DNA of 64,000 bases, taken from NCBI GenBank assembly GCA_963576735.1, contig OY755196.1, forward strand, positions 10,645,912 to 10,709,911, read 5' to 3'. Shown one piece after another: positions 1-12,889 of the stretch. Numbering within the stretch: the stretch's first letter is position 1; each line of letters opens with the position of its first letter. Source of the DNA: Bedellia somnulentella. Its lineage: Eukaryota; Arthropoda; Insecta; Lepidoptera; Bedelliidae. The translations under genes were made by a program, and so were the position numbers. The notes below the pieces were generated by a model that saw only the letters and a program-made list of their open reading frames with translations, did no database searches and was not told the origin of the DNA.

Positions 1-690
1 CGCACAACCAAAATAAATTATCTAAAAAGCGCGGGAAGCGGCAAGCAGCTCTATTACAGAAAAATTCGACACAAGCTCTGCGCATGAAGGCTAACAGCCA
101 TCTGCCGCCCCGTTCTCCGCACAGGGACCCGCTCCAGATTGACATTGAAATTTAGGGTTTTTGCTTTATAACTCCATAATTAGGATGAAAAGACTAAAAA
201 TTATTCATACAGATGATAGACTACTCAGTTGTCTACGCAAATATTACGTAATCGATAACATATATGCAGTATTCTGACAGCAATATCAGACTTTACGATA
301 AAAAAGCCCCCCACAAATTATTTTTTTTCTTAGTCGATTATTATTGAAAACGAATGAGAACCGTCATTATTGAAGAAAAGATATTGAACTTGAACATATA
401 TTTTATTTAGAGTGTGATTGTTTCATTGAGCAGATTTCATTGAGTTTGAAAACTACCAAAATCAGTGAAATTTTCGAGGGAGGCCCTTAAATTTATCCTC
501 CTTATAATAAGAGTATGAAAGATAATTTAGAAGTATATACATTTATTTCTATATGGTTTAGGGAAATAATTTAAAAATAAACGCCACTTTTTAGATGAGT
601 GGTCATTTAGGTTTTCCTAACATGAAAACAATATTTTTAGATTATTTTTAGTTACTTTTACTTTTTACTAGAACGACCTCATATATTTTT
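1..690. other. AT-rich sequence, nothing recognised
   Basis: RBM25 should run through here as intron or further exons, but I find no exon with charged Arg-Glu coding and splice sites on the minus strand, and no known repeat. Confidence 0.4.
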
Positions 691-800
691 AACCGACTTC
701 AAAAAAAGGAGTGTTCTCAATTCGACCGTATTTTTTTTTATGTTTGTACACCGATTATTTCGCCATTTATGAACCGATTTTGATTAATTTTTTTTACGCT
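691..800 (+). repeat. Dispersed repeat fragment with AACCGACTTC start
   Basis: AACCGACTTCAAAAAAAGGA and the following 20 bases recur exactly at 4920-4960. This is a very common moth and butterfly repeat opening, probably an old transposon end; only these two short pieces are in the window. Confidence 0.5.
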
Positions 801-1065
801 ATTGATTCACTAAATAAAAATGATAGAATCATAAAAGTAGAGATCGCTTTATAATTGTTTGCTTATCTTTGTACTACGATATTTTGCTTGCCCGGGCGGC
901 TAAATATAAATAAAATACGGAAAAACAAATTTAACTCTTTGTTATATTAAGATAACCGTAATATAAAATGCATATGAATCGTGAAAGGTCCTTCTTTCTG
1001 TCCGTTTGTTCCAATTTACCTCCTAAACGGCCAGACTGATTTTGACGGAAATATTACTAGCAGAT

Positions 1066-1258
1066 GTAGTAGCAGGGTATTGGGGCTTTTTATTGAATTT
1101 TTGGGCGATGCGGTTGGAGACCCATCACCAAAAACCTTTATTTTACCATCTTATCCCCATTCAACTTCCAAAAGTGGCTGAGGAATTTATAATTCCTTGG
1201 CTCTGGCTACCCCTTCTAGGGAACTAAAGCCGTGAGTATATGTATGTGTGTATGTAGT
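1066..1258 (+). mobile_element. Family A SINE, 5' truncated
   Basis: Runs from GGTATTGGGGC through GGGCGATGCGGTTGGAGACC to GCCGTGAGTATATGTATG; the head is missing. Confidence 0.75.
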
Positions 1259-1660
1259 AAAAATGGTACGAAAGTCTAAAATTGTACACCAATATCTAAA
1301 CCATTACGTTGGTTATATTTACTGTCATACTACTATTGTATACATAAAAATAGTTAAAGGCATAGCCCGTAAATATATATCACATATATATATCACATAA
1401 AAATACACGTCACTTTAATCTAACTTTAAAACAATGAATTTCCAAATAAACTGCTAATAAATAAATTCACTAAAACTCGCGCGACCGACCACCTTATCGG
1501 CTGAATTGGGAGCAAAAACTACATAAAAAATAACAATTTCTTTACTATCGATACGAGTGCATTCTAACTATTATATCACGCATTTGAAATTAGCGATATA
1601 TTCATGACTTTATTGTGTGACGGTTTAGGCAGATTTTTAGAATTGTTAGCCATGAATTTA

Positions 1661-1911
1661 TAGTGTAGTGCCGGCTTAGAATAGCACTACCTTATTTCTT
1701 CCGGTGGTGGGTGTACGTAAGAGGCGACTAACGGTATTAGGGCTTTTAAGGGATTTTTGGGCGATGCGGTTGGAGACCCATCACCATTAACCTTTATTTC
1801 ACCATCTTGTCCCCACGCAACTTCCAAAAGTGGCTGAGGAATTTCTAATTCCCTAGCTCTGGCTACCCCTTCATGGGATTTATAGCCGTGAGTATATGTA
1901 TGTATGTATGA
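1661..1911 (+). mobile_element. Family A SINE, full length
   Basis: TGTAGTGCCGGCTTAGAATA head, TACGTAAGAGGCGACTAACG, GGGCGATGCGGTTGGAGACC, CCTAGCTCTGGCTACCCC and a GTGAGTATATGTATGTATG tail. Confidence 0.85.
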
Positions 1912-2130
1912 ATTTATAGACATTTATAGAGCTTATGTGGATGGTAATGTTAGTAGAGGACGTACTCGGAGAACACATTTGGGCAAAATAGCGAGTGTGC
2001 TCAAAAAGGCAGGCGTCCGAAGTATGAAGAATAAAAGAGCATGTATGAAAAGATTGATGGATGTAAACGACGCTGGCGATCGATAGTCTCTGCATACCCC
2101 AATGGGAACTTATGGCGTGAGTATATGTAT
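1912..2130 (+). mobile_element. 3' end of the 46-48 kb type LINE
   Basis: Encodes SVDGN-like, [24 protein letters not shown] and a broken end; continues to CATACCCCAATGGGAACTTA and GGCGTGAGTATATGTATATG. It is a near match to the last 80 codons and 3' end of the LINE at 46250-48065, inserted directly behind a Family A copy. Confidence 0.8.
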
Positions 2131-2149
2131 ATGTTAGCTGTTAATTGCC

Positions 2150-2356
2150 GCTAAGACTAGCACCATTTTCTAGCGGGTGTAGAAAGAGGCGATTCAGGGT
2201 TTTGGGATTTGACTTTTAAAGTGATTGTTGGGCGATATGACTGGAGACTCATCGCTAACAACCCTTTATATTACTATTCCCCCATGGAACTTCCAAGAGT
2301 TTCTGATGAATTTCTCAATTATTAAGCATTTACTACCTCGTTTTGGGATTTACTCG
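2150..2356 (+). mobile_element. Family A SINE, old diverged copy
   Basis: Same order of blocks as the consensus (GTAGAAAGAGGCGATTC, TTGGGCGATATGACTGGAGA, TTTTGGGATTTACTCG) but heavily mutated. Confidence 0.5.
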
Positions 2357-2721
2357 TTCACTTATTAATATAACAATACATACACATTAACACAACTTAT
2401 TCATATTTCCTTATCTCATCTTCAAAGAAATTGAAGTTAATCCGGGGCCGTATCATGCCCCTGATTATATCGTGTGCTCGTAGGTTAGAAAGAGATAACA
2501 ATATACGATAATATTCGCAGTGTGAAAGAGATAGCTGTTTTAATCCTTTATAACGCTCTGGTCATATTTTGGACACCATAATTTCAACCTTACCTATCTT
2601 AAAATAGAAGCGAAATACAATTAATTTTTGATCATAACTCTGCCTTTGAAAGGGTTGAATCACGATATTTGCAGTAAAACTAATAATAATAAACTTCTAG
2701 GTAAATAAATAAAAGACTCAC

Positions 2722-5700
2722 CTCTCTCTATCTCTTTCCCGGTCTCTATCCCTTTCCCTGTCTCTGTCTCTATCTCTATCTCGTTCTCTTTCGCGTTCTC
2801 TCTCCCTCTCTCTTGCCTCCCTGCGAAATTTGTAATTTGTTTTTATAGATACGTAAAAGAAATCTATTAACTCAATAATAATTATACATTTTATTTTTCT
2901 TACAGGAAAGTGAGTAAAGGAAGATGTGTAATAAAATATTTTATTATATTTTTCTTACAAAATCCTTTCGGTTGCTTACTATTTTGGTAATGCATCTAAA
3001 ATAGCTATTCAATGAATAAATATATCGATTGACCGAATGAGAACCATACAACAGAAAAGAACAATGAAATATTAGCCTCATCGTTCTGGTTAATGTTTCT
3101 AGTGTTTTAATAGTCCTAGTTGTAGCTAGTCTCCGAAAGTAATAAAAAAATATAAATAAAGGTAATTTTAAAGAGAAAACTTAAAATTTTATTGATTTAT
3201 TTTGAATTTAATGTGATGTTTTTTGGCAATCTAGAATACATTTCAATAATTAAACAATAAAGTCTACTACTACAATTAAATACAACAATCCTTACCTTTC
3301 TCTTTCCCGTTCCCTCTCTTTTTCCCTTTCACGTTCTCTTTCTTTCTCCCTCTCCTTTTCCCGTTCTCTTTCGCGTTCTCTCTCCTTTTCTCGTTCCCTC
3401 TCTTTCTCGCGCGACCTCTCTCTGTCCCGTTCGCGCGATCGATCTCTACCTCTGTAAGAAATTTATAGAAAACATATTTTAATAAATTGAAAGGACTCTA
3501 TTTTATATTTTGTGGTAGTGCTGAAAAGTTGATAAGGTAAATTAGCAGATGTTGTGGGGCGGCATAACTACCTAGAAAATATAGACTGAGAGCATAAGAC
3601 CGTTTATTTTGACCGTATTCAATGTTTTTTTATATAATAAAATTAAATAGTTTTATGCTTAAACGCGGTAATCTCAGGAACTAATGGTCCGATTTAAATA
3701 ATTATTTCAGGGTTAGATGGCACATTTATTTAGGAAGGCTTCAGAATATATAATATTATATTTAATCTCAAACATTAAAAACTGGGATCACAAGTATTAA
3801 AATACTGTTATATAATTATATAGTATGAAAAATACTTATTCCCATTTACTACACTTTCATATTTTCTGTGTTATTCTACTACTCACTCACGCTTCGACAA
3901 AACTGACTTTAAAACGGTATTCTAAGCTATCAGTCTATACTCTTCTAGGTAGTGAAATTTAAAGACCTTAGTCGCAGGTGCTAAAAGCACATAATACTGT
4001 TTATGCTACGTCTATACAACAAATTGTTGTAAAAACGTTAAATTTAATAGATTTTTGAACATCATTTAGCTCTTAATGAAAATAGCGAGCCAATAAATCT
4101 TAACAATTGCAATTTTTAAAAATCATTTTATACATCAACCAATTTAGAGTTAAGATCAATGTTGAAATATTTTACCACGTGTTCTTTAACAAAAATAAAT
4201 GCACAAATTTCTTAACAAACAGAGATTTTGCGGGTTCTTCTCTAGAAAAAATGACATTATAATAATTATTTTGAAAATTCAATTGCGGAATCACTCTTTT
4301 TAGCTTTCACAATAGCCATTGTGAAAAACTTCAAATATACATAATCCAAACAGAGATTCGTAGAGGAAAACCTCTTCCAATATTATGAGATAAAAAAAAC
4401 AAATCTTTTCCCTAAAATCGCCAATAACACAACTCCAATATAAATATATAAAAATTCATACCATATCGTCGAATCCACTCTGCTTCATCAAATTCTCGCA
4501 AACATTTTATCAAAGTGTCGTTTTACCCACCGATTATATAATGTTGTGCCTATAATGTAACACACATAATAAAACGTAGATGTAGTGTCGGCTTAGAAAC
4601 GAACTACCCCATTTCTTCCCGGGACAAGGGTGTAAGAAGGTTGACTTTGCGAGCATATAGGCTATTCGGAACCAATTATATCGCTAAAAGTGGAGTATTT
4701 TTAAATGAGACGAGACATTTTTTTCCGTTTTGCTAATACGAATGTAAAAAAAATTTTGATAAGCAATTTATTCGAATAATGATTTTTGAGGAGACCCACG
4801 TGACTAACTATGCAATTAATTAATTGACATTAACATCGAGAATCCTTGTGATATAGGCTATTATGCCAAGTGCAAGACAATATTTCACTTATGTAAATCT
4901 AATTAAATAATATATTTTTTAACCGACTTCAAAAAAAGGAGTGTTCTCAATTCGACCGTATATATTTTTTTTATGAACCAAGTCACTGAATGACATATAA
5001 TAGTGAAAATTCTATTTCATCAAAGGCATAGTTTGCTCTTTTTCATAAACTAGAAAGAGGGACAAAGACATTTTCGAATCCCCAAAAAATATATGAAAAA
5101 ACATACGCGGTAAGTCGTAGAATCTTCTTTTTTGCTATTGGAAGAGCTAAAAATCACTTAGCATGCAAAACACATTCATACATCTACATGAAAAGCCGAA
5201 GTGTCATCGTGTTAAGCAACGCCAGACAAAGTCAGTCCACGATGGGTGGCCATTGGCGTTAAGCTATACTCTTTTATGACCATTAAAAGTTTGCTTTTAC
5301 TTATGCCCCTTAATGTGGTTCTTTTATAATATGACATGATAATATTATGTTATCAAATATAAGATTTAATATTACCCTTCTTTTTTAAATGATGAAATGA
5401 GATTGTTTCTTTTGTACAATAATAATGAGTGAGTGAATGATTGAATGGTAATACTAAAATATATATTTAAAAAACATAATACTAAGCCACATTATAAAGG
5501 CTCCAAAACATGGGGGCAAACGGGTCATTGAAAAAACTTTTATGTGTTTATGTCAGCTATGTTTGGGTGATATTACATAAAAACTAAATGTTTAAATTAG
5601 TAATTGGATATAAATTATAACACATGTTTTTTAGAAGGTATTGACCGGAAGTTAATGTAATTTAAAAATTGAAATATATTTATTGCATTCCATATAATAA

Positions 5701-8700
5701 AATTAAAACGTTCGGTGTTTACTCAGAGAGTTTAATCTCGGTTATTGAACAATTAAAATTTGTAATCGTACATCATAATTTAAAAAAAATTGCATACTAC
5801 ACTAGTAATTTTATGTTGGAAACATTTTTACTGTAATTATTAAATCGTTAAAAACGAATGAGATTTGTGTTTCTTTTTATATTACTGGATTTGAATCTCT
5901 TCACACACATTTAAGGTATATTTTTTATATTATTAAGGCAAATATACCAGAACTTAATATTTTTTCAATATTGGTTTAGATTGAAGTTTCTGCATAAATA
6001 AAGTTTTTGCAGCTATATCAAAACAGGTATTTTTTACTCTGAATGATTAACTGACAGACTGACCGAATGAACGAAAAAATAACCAAATTTAAAATAGCTG
6101 GCATAAACGCATATATGTAACCAGTAGTGTTGTAATTATTTTATATGTCTTATACTAATTATTTACCCTACGAGGCTCCATGCAGTTTCCGCAGACTCAG
6201 CGTTTTGTGCTTGGTATGAAGAACCTATAGTGAAATTTATACTAAAAGCAAGTTTCTTAATAAAGGTTAGGTTATAGTATGTTTCGTATGTATGTTTAGT
6301 TACATTTAGCTATTGTGTTTGGTACGGTTGTACATTCATACGGTTGATACGTTCAAAAGATTTTGACATAGATTTTAATTTATATGGATGTTTGTGTTGG
6401 TAGACTTTAAATATATATATTCTTACTAACACACATACAGTTAAAGTTTTTATTTTATAATGTCATTATATTGTAATTTGAATTCGATTTTACAGCAATG
6501 CAATTTATCGTATTTTGGTGAAAATAACAATAAAAATATTTAAATAATGTATATTTTATAAACGTGAAATTTATATAAAATTTATCTTCTGAATGTCTCT
6601 TATTGCATGGAAATGTATAACCGTAGACACATGTAAATATCAAGAACAATTAAACCGAGAGAGAATAGACAGTAAACCTATAAAAAACCAAAATGTATAC
6701 TTACATATACAACAACCCTTCAATTAGTATATTGTTGGAGGTCGACCACAAGTTTGAATAAATTTATCAGTAATTAATATCTCAGAAATTTATATATATT
6801 TTGGCGTGACTGTATTAAATTTTAATTAATTTTTATTATGTCATAACATTTTTTATGAGCGTCACTTAGATTTCTTACTGTAGCGACTTCAGACTATTTT
6901 TTCTTTTAAAATTAATATATGTGCTATATATATAAATATTAGATGAAATAGACTGAATAATTAATAAACTGAAATTGCAATATGATTGAATATAATCCTG
7001 ACTATTATTTAGCAAGAACCTGCTGTAAATTTTAAGTTACTCTTTACAGAAATAATCAGTTAAATTGGCTTTGCCGTTAATTCCATTCCATTTAATTAAA
7101 TTTACTATTTTATTTAATATATTTTTTATTTAAAAAAACTATTTTTTGTTTTTATTCATGGAAATATTTGTAAGCGATGAATGCATAGAACAAAAACATA
7201 ATATAGTATTATGTTCTTAATGTAATGTGTATTAGAAAACTACATATTTTTCAAGAAAATCATTAGTATGTTTTTTTAATCAGGACAAAAGCTCTTTTTT
7301 TAATAACCAAAGTTAAATTGGAGGTATCAATTCATTTATATACTTTTTAATTCCTGTCCGATTTTTTGATGTGACTTTTTAATCTATCTAGATAAAATTT
7401 AATAGCCGGCATACAAAACATAATTTAATTGTATTATCCAAACATGTGCTCGCCCCCCCTCATTCCTAATCTATTCGCTCATTACCTGGACACACTTCTG
7501 CGTCTTCTATCCTTTTCTTTCCCTCTATCGTTGTCCCTCTCTCGCTCCTTATATTCTCTATCTCTATCTCTGTCCTTCTCCTTGTCTTTTTCTCTTTCCA
7601 CTTCTTTATCATTCTCTTTGTCTTTTTTACGGCGTACTACGACGTCAGTTTCTTCCTGTGGACAATAAAGGTATGTTTAGTATTTCTATTATAATAATGG
7701 TGTATTCTATAGATAGATAGATAGATAGATAGATAACTCATTTATTCATGTAATATAACACCTTATAACAAAACAACACAAATAAAAATAACAAAATTTT
7801 AAATTAAAAATTGTGCTCTGGTATCATTGGTGCTCTATATCGGTAGAGTTATTTTGTACATTGGGGGTTGTAAGGAAAATCATCCTGAATTACTTTTATT
7901 ATGGGATGTGATTAATTAAACATAATTCATATACCTTCATACTCTCCCTAAACTTGCCAATCTCCCTATGTATGACATCTCTCTTCTCCTCCTCAATCCC
8001 CTGATCCAGATTAGCTGCTGGAACTACTCCAATGTTCTCGTCCAACAAAGATGCTATCATTCTTTCTGCAGTTTCATCCTGGGCCCGGCCTTGGGCATCT
8101 AAGTAGGAGTCTGATGAACGGTCACCTGGAAGAATTATGAATATAAATTAGATGTGTAGATTAGAATAGTTAATTTTTGTTACATTTGAATTTACATAGT
8201 GCCTGTTAATGAAATTGGCAGAAAAAACGTTTAATTTTATACACTAAAATAATTTTAAGACAAGTATGTAAAAAATATCATTGTCACAATGAATTTTTTT
8301 AAACTTCACCATTGCATTTGCTAAAAAACATATTAGTCTATATAAATTCAATCTCACGGCTGCAAATCTCAAAAAGGGGTAGCCAGGGCTTCCTAATTAG
8401 AAATTCTTCAGTCACATTTAGAAATTGAGGTTTGGGTTTGTTAAATAAAGGTTGTTAGGTCTTTAACCACATCACCCAAAACCCTAAGTGGCCTCTAACA
8501 AAACACACAATGGATTATGCTATTCTAAGCCTAAACTTCCAACACAATAAAATTCTTTAACATACCTATTCTCTCCCTCTGCTCTGTCTTATAAGAATCG
8601 ACCAATGTCTGCCATTTTCCATCCACTCTCGCCACGAGAGCTCTGCCTCCCACTTGACGACCGTGAAGTAACCTTATGGGTAAATAAAGAAAACAGTTAA

Positions 8701-11700
8701 AAAAATTCATGATAAAAAAATCACAAATAAAAACGATAAGTAGCATATAATGTTAAACATGAGGGAGTTTATAGAAATGATAAATTTGCTAAAAGCTAGT
8801 CGGGTCACCCGCAGGGGTTGGGCAAGAGCAAGGGTAGGTACTATTTTGAGACACTTCTCATATATTAACTTTTATTGCACTAAATTTAGGCATGCAAACC
8901 GTTTTTACCAAAACTGTGACAAATATTAGTACGGCTTTTAAGTTCAAATAAGTACAAATATAATGTGACGAGACAAACAAGATAACATATAAATTAGTCT
9001 TGATATTGATTTCAATATAAAGGTGCTAACATTACGGTCAGCTTTAGAAGAGCAGTATTTCAATGGCTATTGCAGCATTTTTGTGAAAGCTCGTTACTGT
9101 CATATAGAATACTTAAAATTTTGTAGTGGTGGGTCTTATGTATATATTTAATGTATTGAGTTATCTACAGTAACAGTATTTAAAAACGCAAAATATAAAA
9201 AAGAATGAGTAAAATTTCATAAAATCTGTAAAGTTTCTTCAATTAAAATTACTTAACTTTTACCTTGCAATCACAAAATTTACAATTATATAAAATTAAT
9301 ACAAAAACATTTTTTAATAAATAAAGAATAAATTAAGGAAAGAAAAATTTCGACAAAGGCGGGAATCGAACCCGCGAAACTTTATTTATTCTTTATTTAT
9401 TAGTAATAATCCCCACATGAGGTTTTCATGATCAAAAAGATTTAAATTATGTGATAGTTAGGCGTTTTCAACATTTGCATTCTATCTGAAAAGGTAGACA
9501 AGTGGCTTTCCGAATTAGTTAAAAATTCGGAGGTAGGAAACGCTAACACTACTTAAACGTGTAAAAGAAATAAAGGATAGAAGAATTTCGCACTGGCAGC
9601 CAATTGACAGGGTGGCTCAGTTGGCAGAGCGTCGGGGCGTATACCCGAGGTCGCGGGTTCGATTCCCGCCTGTGTCGAAATTTTTCTTTCCTTTATTTAT
9701 TCTTTATTTATTAGTAATAATCCCCACATGAGGTTTTCATGAACAAAAAGATTAAAAAAAAACATTTTTTTTATATAAAAATGGCACGTACCTGACGGCG
9801 CGCAAGGCCCCGCCCACCCCCTTGATCTCAGCGAAGCCGAAGCTGCCCGCGCGGCGCCACCCGGCCACGGCCCCGCACGCGCCACACAAGGCCCGGACTA
9901 CACCGTCCGCTATGGTGGGACTTATATTACCTGCGGAAAAATGGAATAACGTAGGGTTATGATTTATTTTTTAAATGTAAAGAGTGAGAAACAGGACTTA
10001 ATCAATAATTAAATCCAAATAAAGAATAAAATAAAATATTCAAAATAAAATCATTAAAATATAAATAAAATAATGAAGACTTTAGCAAACTAAACAATAT
10101 AAGTGAAATAAATGATTTCAAATATTTATTGCGGAAAATATGTAGTGATTATGATAACTTAATGATGATAATTAAATAAATTAAGAAAATCTATTCGTAC
10201 GAGGGCGGGTCAATAAGAACGTGACTTTTTGAATTTCTGACATCTTAACTGAAACAGCAACACTGCTTCTGTGAACAGGCATCTGTCAGTTGACTCCTGT
10301 CTAAATTTTTACTTGCTGCGTCAGTTAGTTTGTGTTTGACAGCTATTTTTATCAGACTACTCACAAATTTGAGGAGAAAATGGAAAAAAGTGAATTTCGT
10401 GTGCTTATTAAGCATTATTTCTTGCGAAAAAATCCATTACCGAGACCAAGGCTAAGCTTGATAAATACTATGGGGACTCTGCACCACCGATTTCAATGGT
10501 AAAAAAGTGGTTTCCTGAATTTCGTTGTGGCCGTACAAGCCCTGAAAATGCCGAACGTCCTGAACGCCCAGTTGAGGTCTCTACACCCGAAACAATCGAA
10601 AAAATTCACGATATGGTGTTGGTCGACCGAAGATTGAAAGTGCGAGAGATTGTGGAAGCCATAGGGATCTCGCATGACTCAGTAGTGGTGTCAATTTTGA
10701 ATGATCACTTGGGCATGAGAAAGCTTTCCGCAAGATGGGTGCCGCGTTTGCTCACAGTCGACCACAAATGCAATCGTGTAACAACTTTACAGGAAGGTTT
10801 GACGTTGTTTAATCGCAATGTGGAGGAGCTTTTGCGCCGTTTTGTAACCGTGGACGAAACATGGATCCATCACAACACACCAGAGACCAAACATAAACGT
10901 TATAAACATAAACGTTCACGCCGTTTATCCCCGAAGGGGTTGGCAGAGGTACCAATACTTCTGAACTCACATGGCATCTAGTTTCCAGAGAAGGTACCAC
11001 GTTTTACTTACTTAGACAGTGTACTCACGTGATAGGGGGCAGGCCTATCGCCGTTTTGTACGAATACACTGTCACATGACTCAGTATAACTCAGCCATGT
11101 GGGTTTCCTCACGATGTTTTCCCTCAACCAACCGTGATAGCCCAGTGGGTAGACCACTCGGTTATCATGCAAACGACTAGTGTTTAAATCCAGGGTCGGG
11201 CCTACACCAATTTGTCTTTTCTAAAGACATATGTGTGGTTAATTTATCATGGTTGTTAACGGTGAGGGAAAACATCGTGAGGAAACCCACATGGCTGAGT
11301 TGTACTTAGTCATGTGACAGTGTATTCGTACAAAAACGGCGATAGGCCTGCCCCCTATCACGTGAGTACACTGTCCATGCAAAACGTGGGTACTCTGAAC
11401 ACCAGGTGACAAAGCCACGTGATGTTCAGAAAGTATTAGTACCTCTGCCAACCCCTTCGGGGATATTCGGCGTGAACGTTTATGTTTATGTTTTCCCTCA
11501 CCGTTAACAATCATGATAAATGATATGCGACATGATAGTCCAGTGGGTAGAACATCCGCCCGAAAACAGAAGGGCGTGAGTTCCAATCCTGGGACGGGCC
11601 TACACCAATTTGTCTTTTCTAAAGTCATATGTGTGGTTAATTTATCAGAGACCAAACAACAGTCAAAACAGTGGTTTTCTAAGGGTGAATTGGCGCCAAA

Positions 11701-12575
11701 GAATGCCAAGGTGGGTTTGTCAGCCAATAAAGTTATGGCGACTGTTTTTTGGGATGCACGCGGGATAATCCACATTGACTACCTACAAAAGGGAAGAACA
11801 ATCAATGGGGAATATTATGCTAACTTATTGGACCGATTCAATGACGATTTGAAAAAAAAGCTACCTCATTTGGCCAAGAAAAAAGCTCTTTTCCACCAAG
11901 ACAATGCAATGGTGCACACATGTGCAGTTGCCATGGCAAAAATCCATGAATAGGGCTATGAATTGCTCCCTCATCCGCCCTATTCTCCAGATTTGGCTCC
12001 GTGCGACTACTACTTGTTCCAAAACCTGAAGAAATGGCAAGGTGGAAAAAGATTTGACTCCAATGATGAAGTCATCTCACAAACAAAGGCCTATTTTGAG
12101 GACCTCAACAAATCATTCTTTTGGAAGGAATAAAAAAATTGGAGAAGCGTTGGACAAAGTATATAGAGCTCAAGGAAGACTATGTTGAAAAATAAAATTA
12201 TTTTTTTATCAAAAAATCTGTGTTTTATTCCAAGTCACAAATCTATTGACCCGCCCTCATATTTATTTAATTCTCTAAATTGTCTCTTATGAAATTCATA
12301 ACAAGAAATATGTCATTATTATTCAAAGCCATAAAACACAGCTAGTATTATTGCATACATACATAAACATATCCACATATACTCACGGCTATAAATCCCT
12401 AGAAGGGGTAGCCAGAGCCAAGAAATTATAAATTCCTTAGCCACTTTTGGAAAGCTAGTTAGTTTAGAAGTTGTATTATTGCATACATACCAATAAAGAC
12501 AGTGACATTGGGTCCATCATCAGCTGATCCATTTGTAGTTCTCGGAGACGGCAACAACGCACCGCCGGCCACCAT
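2722..12575 (-). CDS. RBM25: RNA-binding protein 25 (RBM25), 3' end missing
   Basis: Nuclear U1 snRNP-associated splicing regulator. Exons on the minus strand: 12575-12491, 9930-9792, 8672-8566, 8125-7935, 7655-7486, 3451-3296, 2820-2722. All have AG/GT borders and phases agree at every junction; about 315 codons are visible. Residues about 24-95 form an RRM: RNP2-like TVFIGNI is split over exons 1-2, RNP1-like GSFGFAEI lies in exon 2, then RLLHGRQVGG. This matches the RBM25 order TVFVGNIS...GFCEY...RLLHDLQIG. Exon 4 has EEEKRDVIHREIGKFRESMK, closely matching human RBM25 EEDKRDLISREISKFRD. Exons 5-7 encode the long Arg-Glu/Arg-Asp mixed-charge region. The C-terminal PWI domain is not here and should lie left of position 1. 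The first ATG directly follows a good acceptor (gttaccag), so it may be internal or preceded by a noncoding first exon; I found no convincing upstream coding exon. Identification is strong, the 5' end uncertain. Confidence 0.92.
4577..4650 (+). mobile_element. Family A SINE, 5' head fragment
   Basis: TGTAGTGTCGGCTTAGAAAC...CCCCATTTCTTCCCGGG then loss of similarity. Confidence 0.5.
4651..7485. other. RBM25 intron 5, largely unannotated
   Basis: Part of the 4 kb intron between RBM25 exons 5 and 6. Apart from the AACCGACTTC fragment at 4919-4965 I see AT-rich unique sequence and no coding potential. Confidence 0.5.
7709..7735 (+). repeat. (GATA)n microsatellite
   Basis: About seven ATAG units, 50 bp upstream (in gene sense) of the RBM25 exon 5 acceptor. 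Confidence 0.9.
8348..8533 (-). mobile_element. Family A SINE, diverged
   Basis: CTCACGGCTGCAAATC...AAAAGGGGTAGCCAGGGCTT...GCTATTCTAAGCC in minus orientation; ends about 30 bp from RBM25 exon 3 on its 3' side. Confidence 0.7.
9316..9760 (+). mobile_element. Family C foldback element with tRNA-like ends
   Basis: The left arm 9316-9377 (AATTAAGGAAAGAAAAATTT, GCGGGAATCGAACCCGCG) is the inverse of the right arm 9653-9712 (CGCGGGTTCGATTCCCGC, AAATTTTTCTTTCCTTTATT). The right arm belongs to a tRNA-like head at 9604-9675 with A box TGGCTCAGTTGG and B box GGTTCGATTCC. The tail block TAATAATCCCCACATGAGG occurs twice, at 9404 and 9715. The anticodon arm is too long for a working tRNA. Confidence 0.7.
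10894..11645 (-). mobile_element. Family B SINE with inverted 5' end
   Basis: Inserted in the mariner and flanked by the 13-bp duplication CAGAGACCAAACA (10881-10893 and 11646-11658). The body and 3' end (10894-11126 plus 11501-11511) are in minus orientation, while the tRNA-like 5' part (11512-11645) is in plus orientation. A second Family B copy interrupts it at 11127-11488. Confidence 0.85.
11127..11488 (+). mobile_element. Family B SINE, full length, nested
   Basis: Head GTGATAGCCCAGTGGGTAG (A box) and GTGTTTAAATCC (degraded B box), body CCCCCTATCACGTGAGTACA, end GGCGTGAACGTTTATG. Flanked by TGTTTTCCCTCA at 11115-11126 and 11489-11500, the target-site duplication within the outer Family B copy. 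Confidence 0.88.
12350..12455 (-). mobile_element. Family A SINE, 3' part
   Basis: CATACATA tail, ATATACTCACGGCTATAAAT, AGAAGGGGTAGCCAGAGCC and CCTTAGCCACTTTTGG, truncated there. Confidence 0.75.
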
Positions 12576-12889
12576 CTGGTAACAAAACATTTTTTTTAAT
12601 AATTCAATTTCAAATATAGGGTGATAAAACTAATATTTTATTTGATCAGTTATTATTTTTTCCAAAATATATCTTTTGCTTTATCCTTGCAATTAAAAAT
12701 TGTCCTTTAAATTTAAGATTAGAAAAAGTTAGTAAAGTAATTTAAAAGTAACAAATAGACTTATGTTCTATCTATATCATATAAGGATGAACTAAGTCAA
12801 TGCCACTGTAGCCCACAGGTTATTTGAAATTTTCATTTGTTTTCTCGAGTTCAAGAATATGATTCTCAAATGAATAAGTAGATGGTAGT

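Larger units (their letters stand above)
10200..12259 (+). mobile_element. Dead mariner transposon split by SINEs
   Basis: A mariner flanked by TA (10198-10199, 12260-12261) with inverted ends YGAGGGCGGGTCAATA. The transposase starts at 10380 (MEKSEFRVL), loses one base in an A-run near 10430, and continues through the helix-turn-helix region. The D,D34D sites are seen as TVDETWIHHNT (about 10850), HQDNAMVHT (about 11900) and YSPDLAPCDYYLF (about 12000). It has an in-frame stop after KIHE (11951), a frameshift near 12120, and a 752-bp SINE insertion at 10894-11645. Without the insertion and its duplicated target it is about 1.3 kb, normal for mariner. It lies antisense in RBM25 intron 1. Confidence 0.9.

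Noticed and set aside
7429..7668. Plus-strand open frame of Ser-Leu-Phe repeats
   Set aside because: Shadow of RBM25 exon 5 on the minus strand, which has phased splice sites and homology.
11239..11775. 178-codon minus-strand open frame
   Set aside because: Spans SINE and mariner sequence across an insertion boundary; a chance frame.
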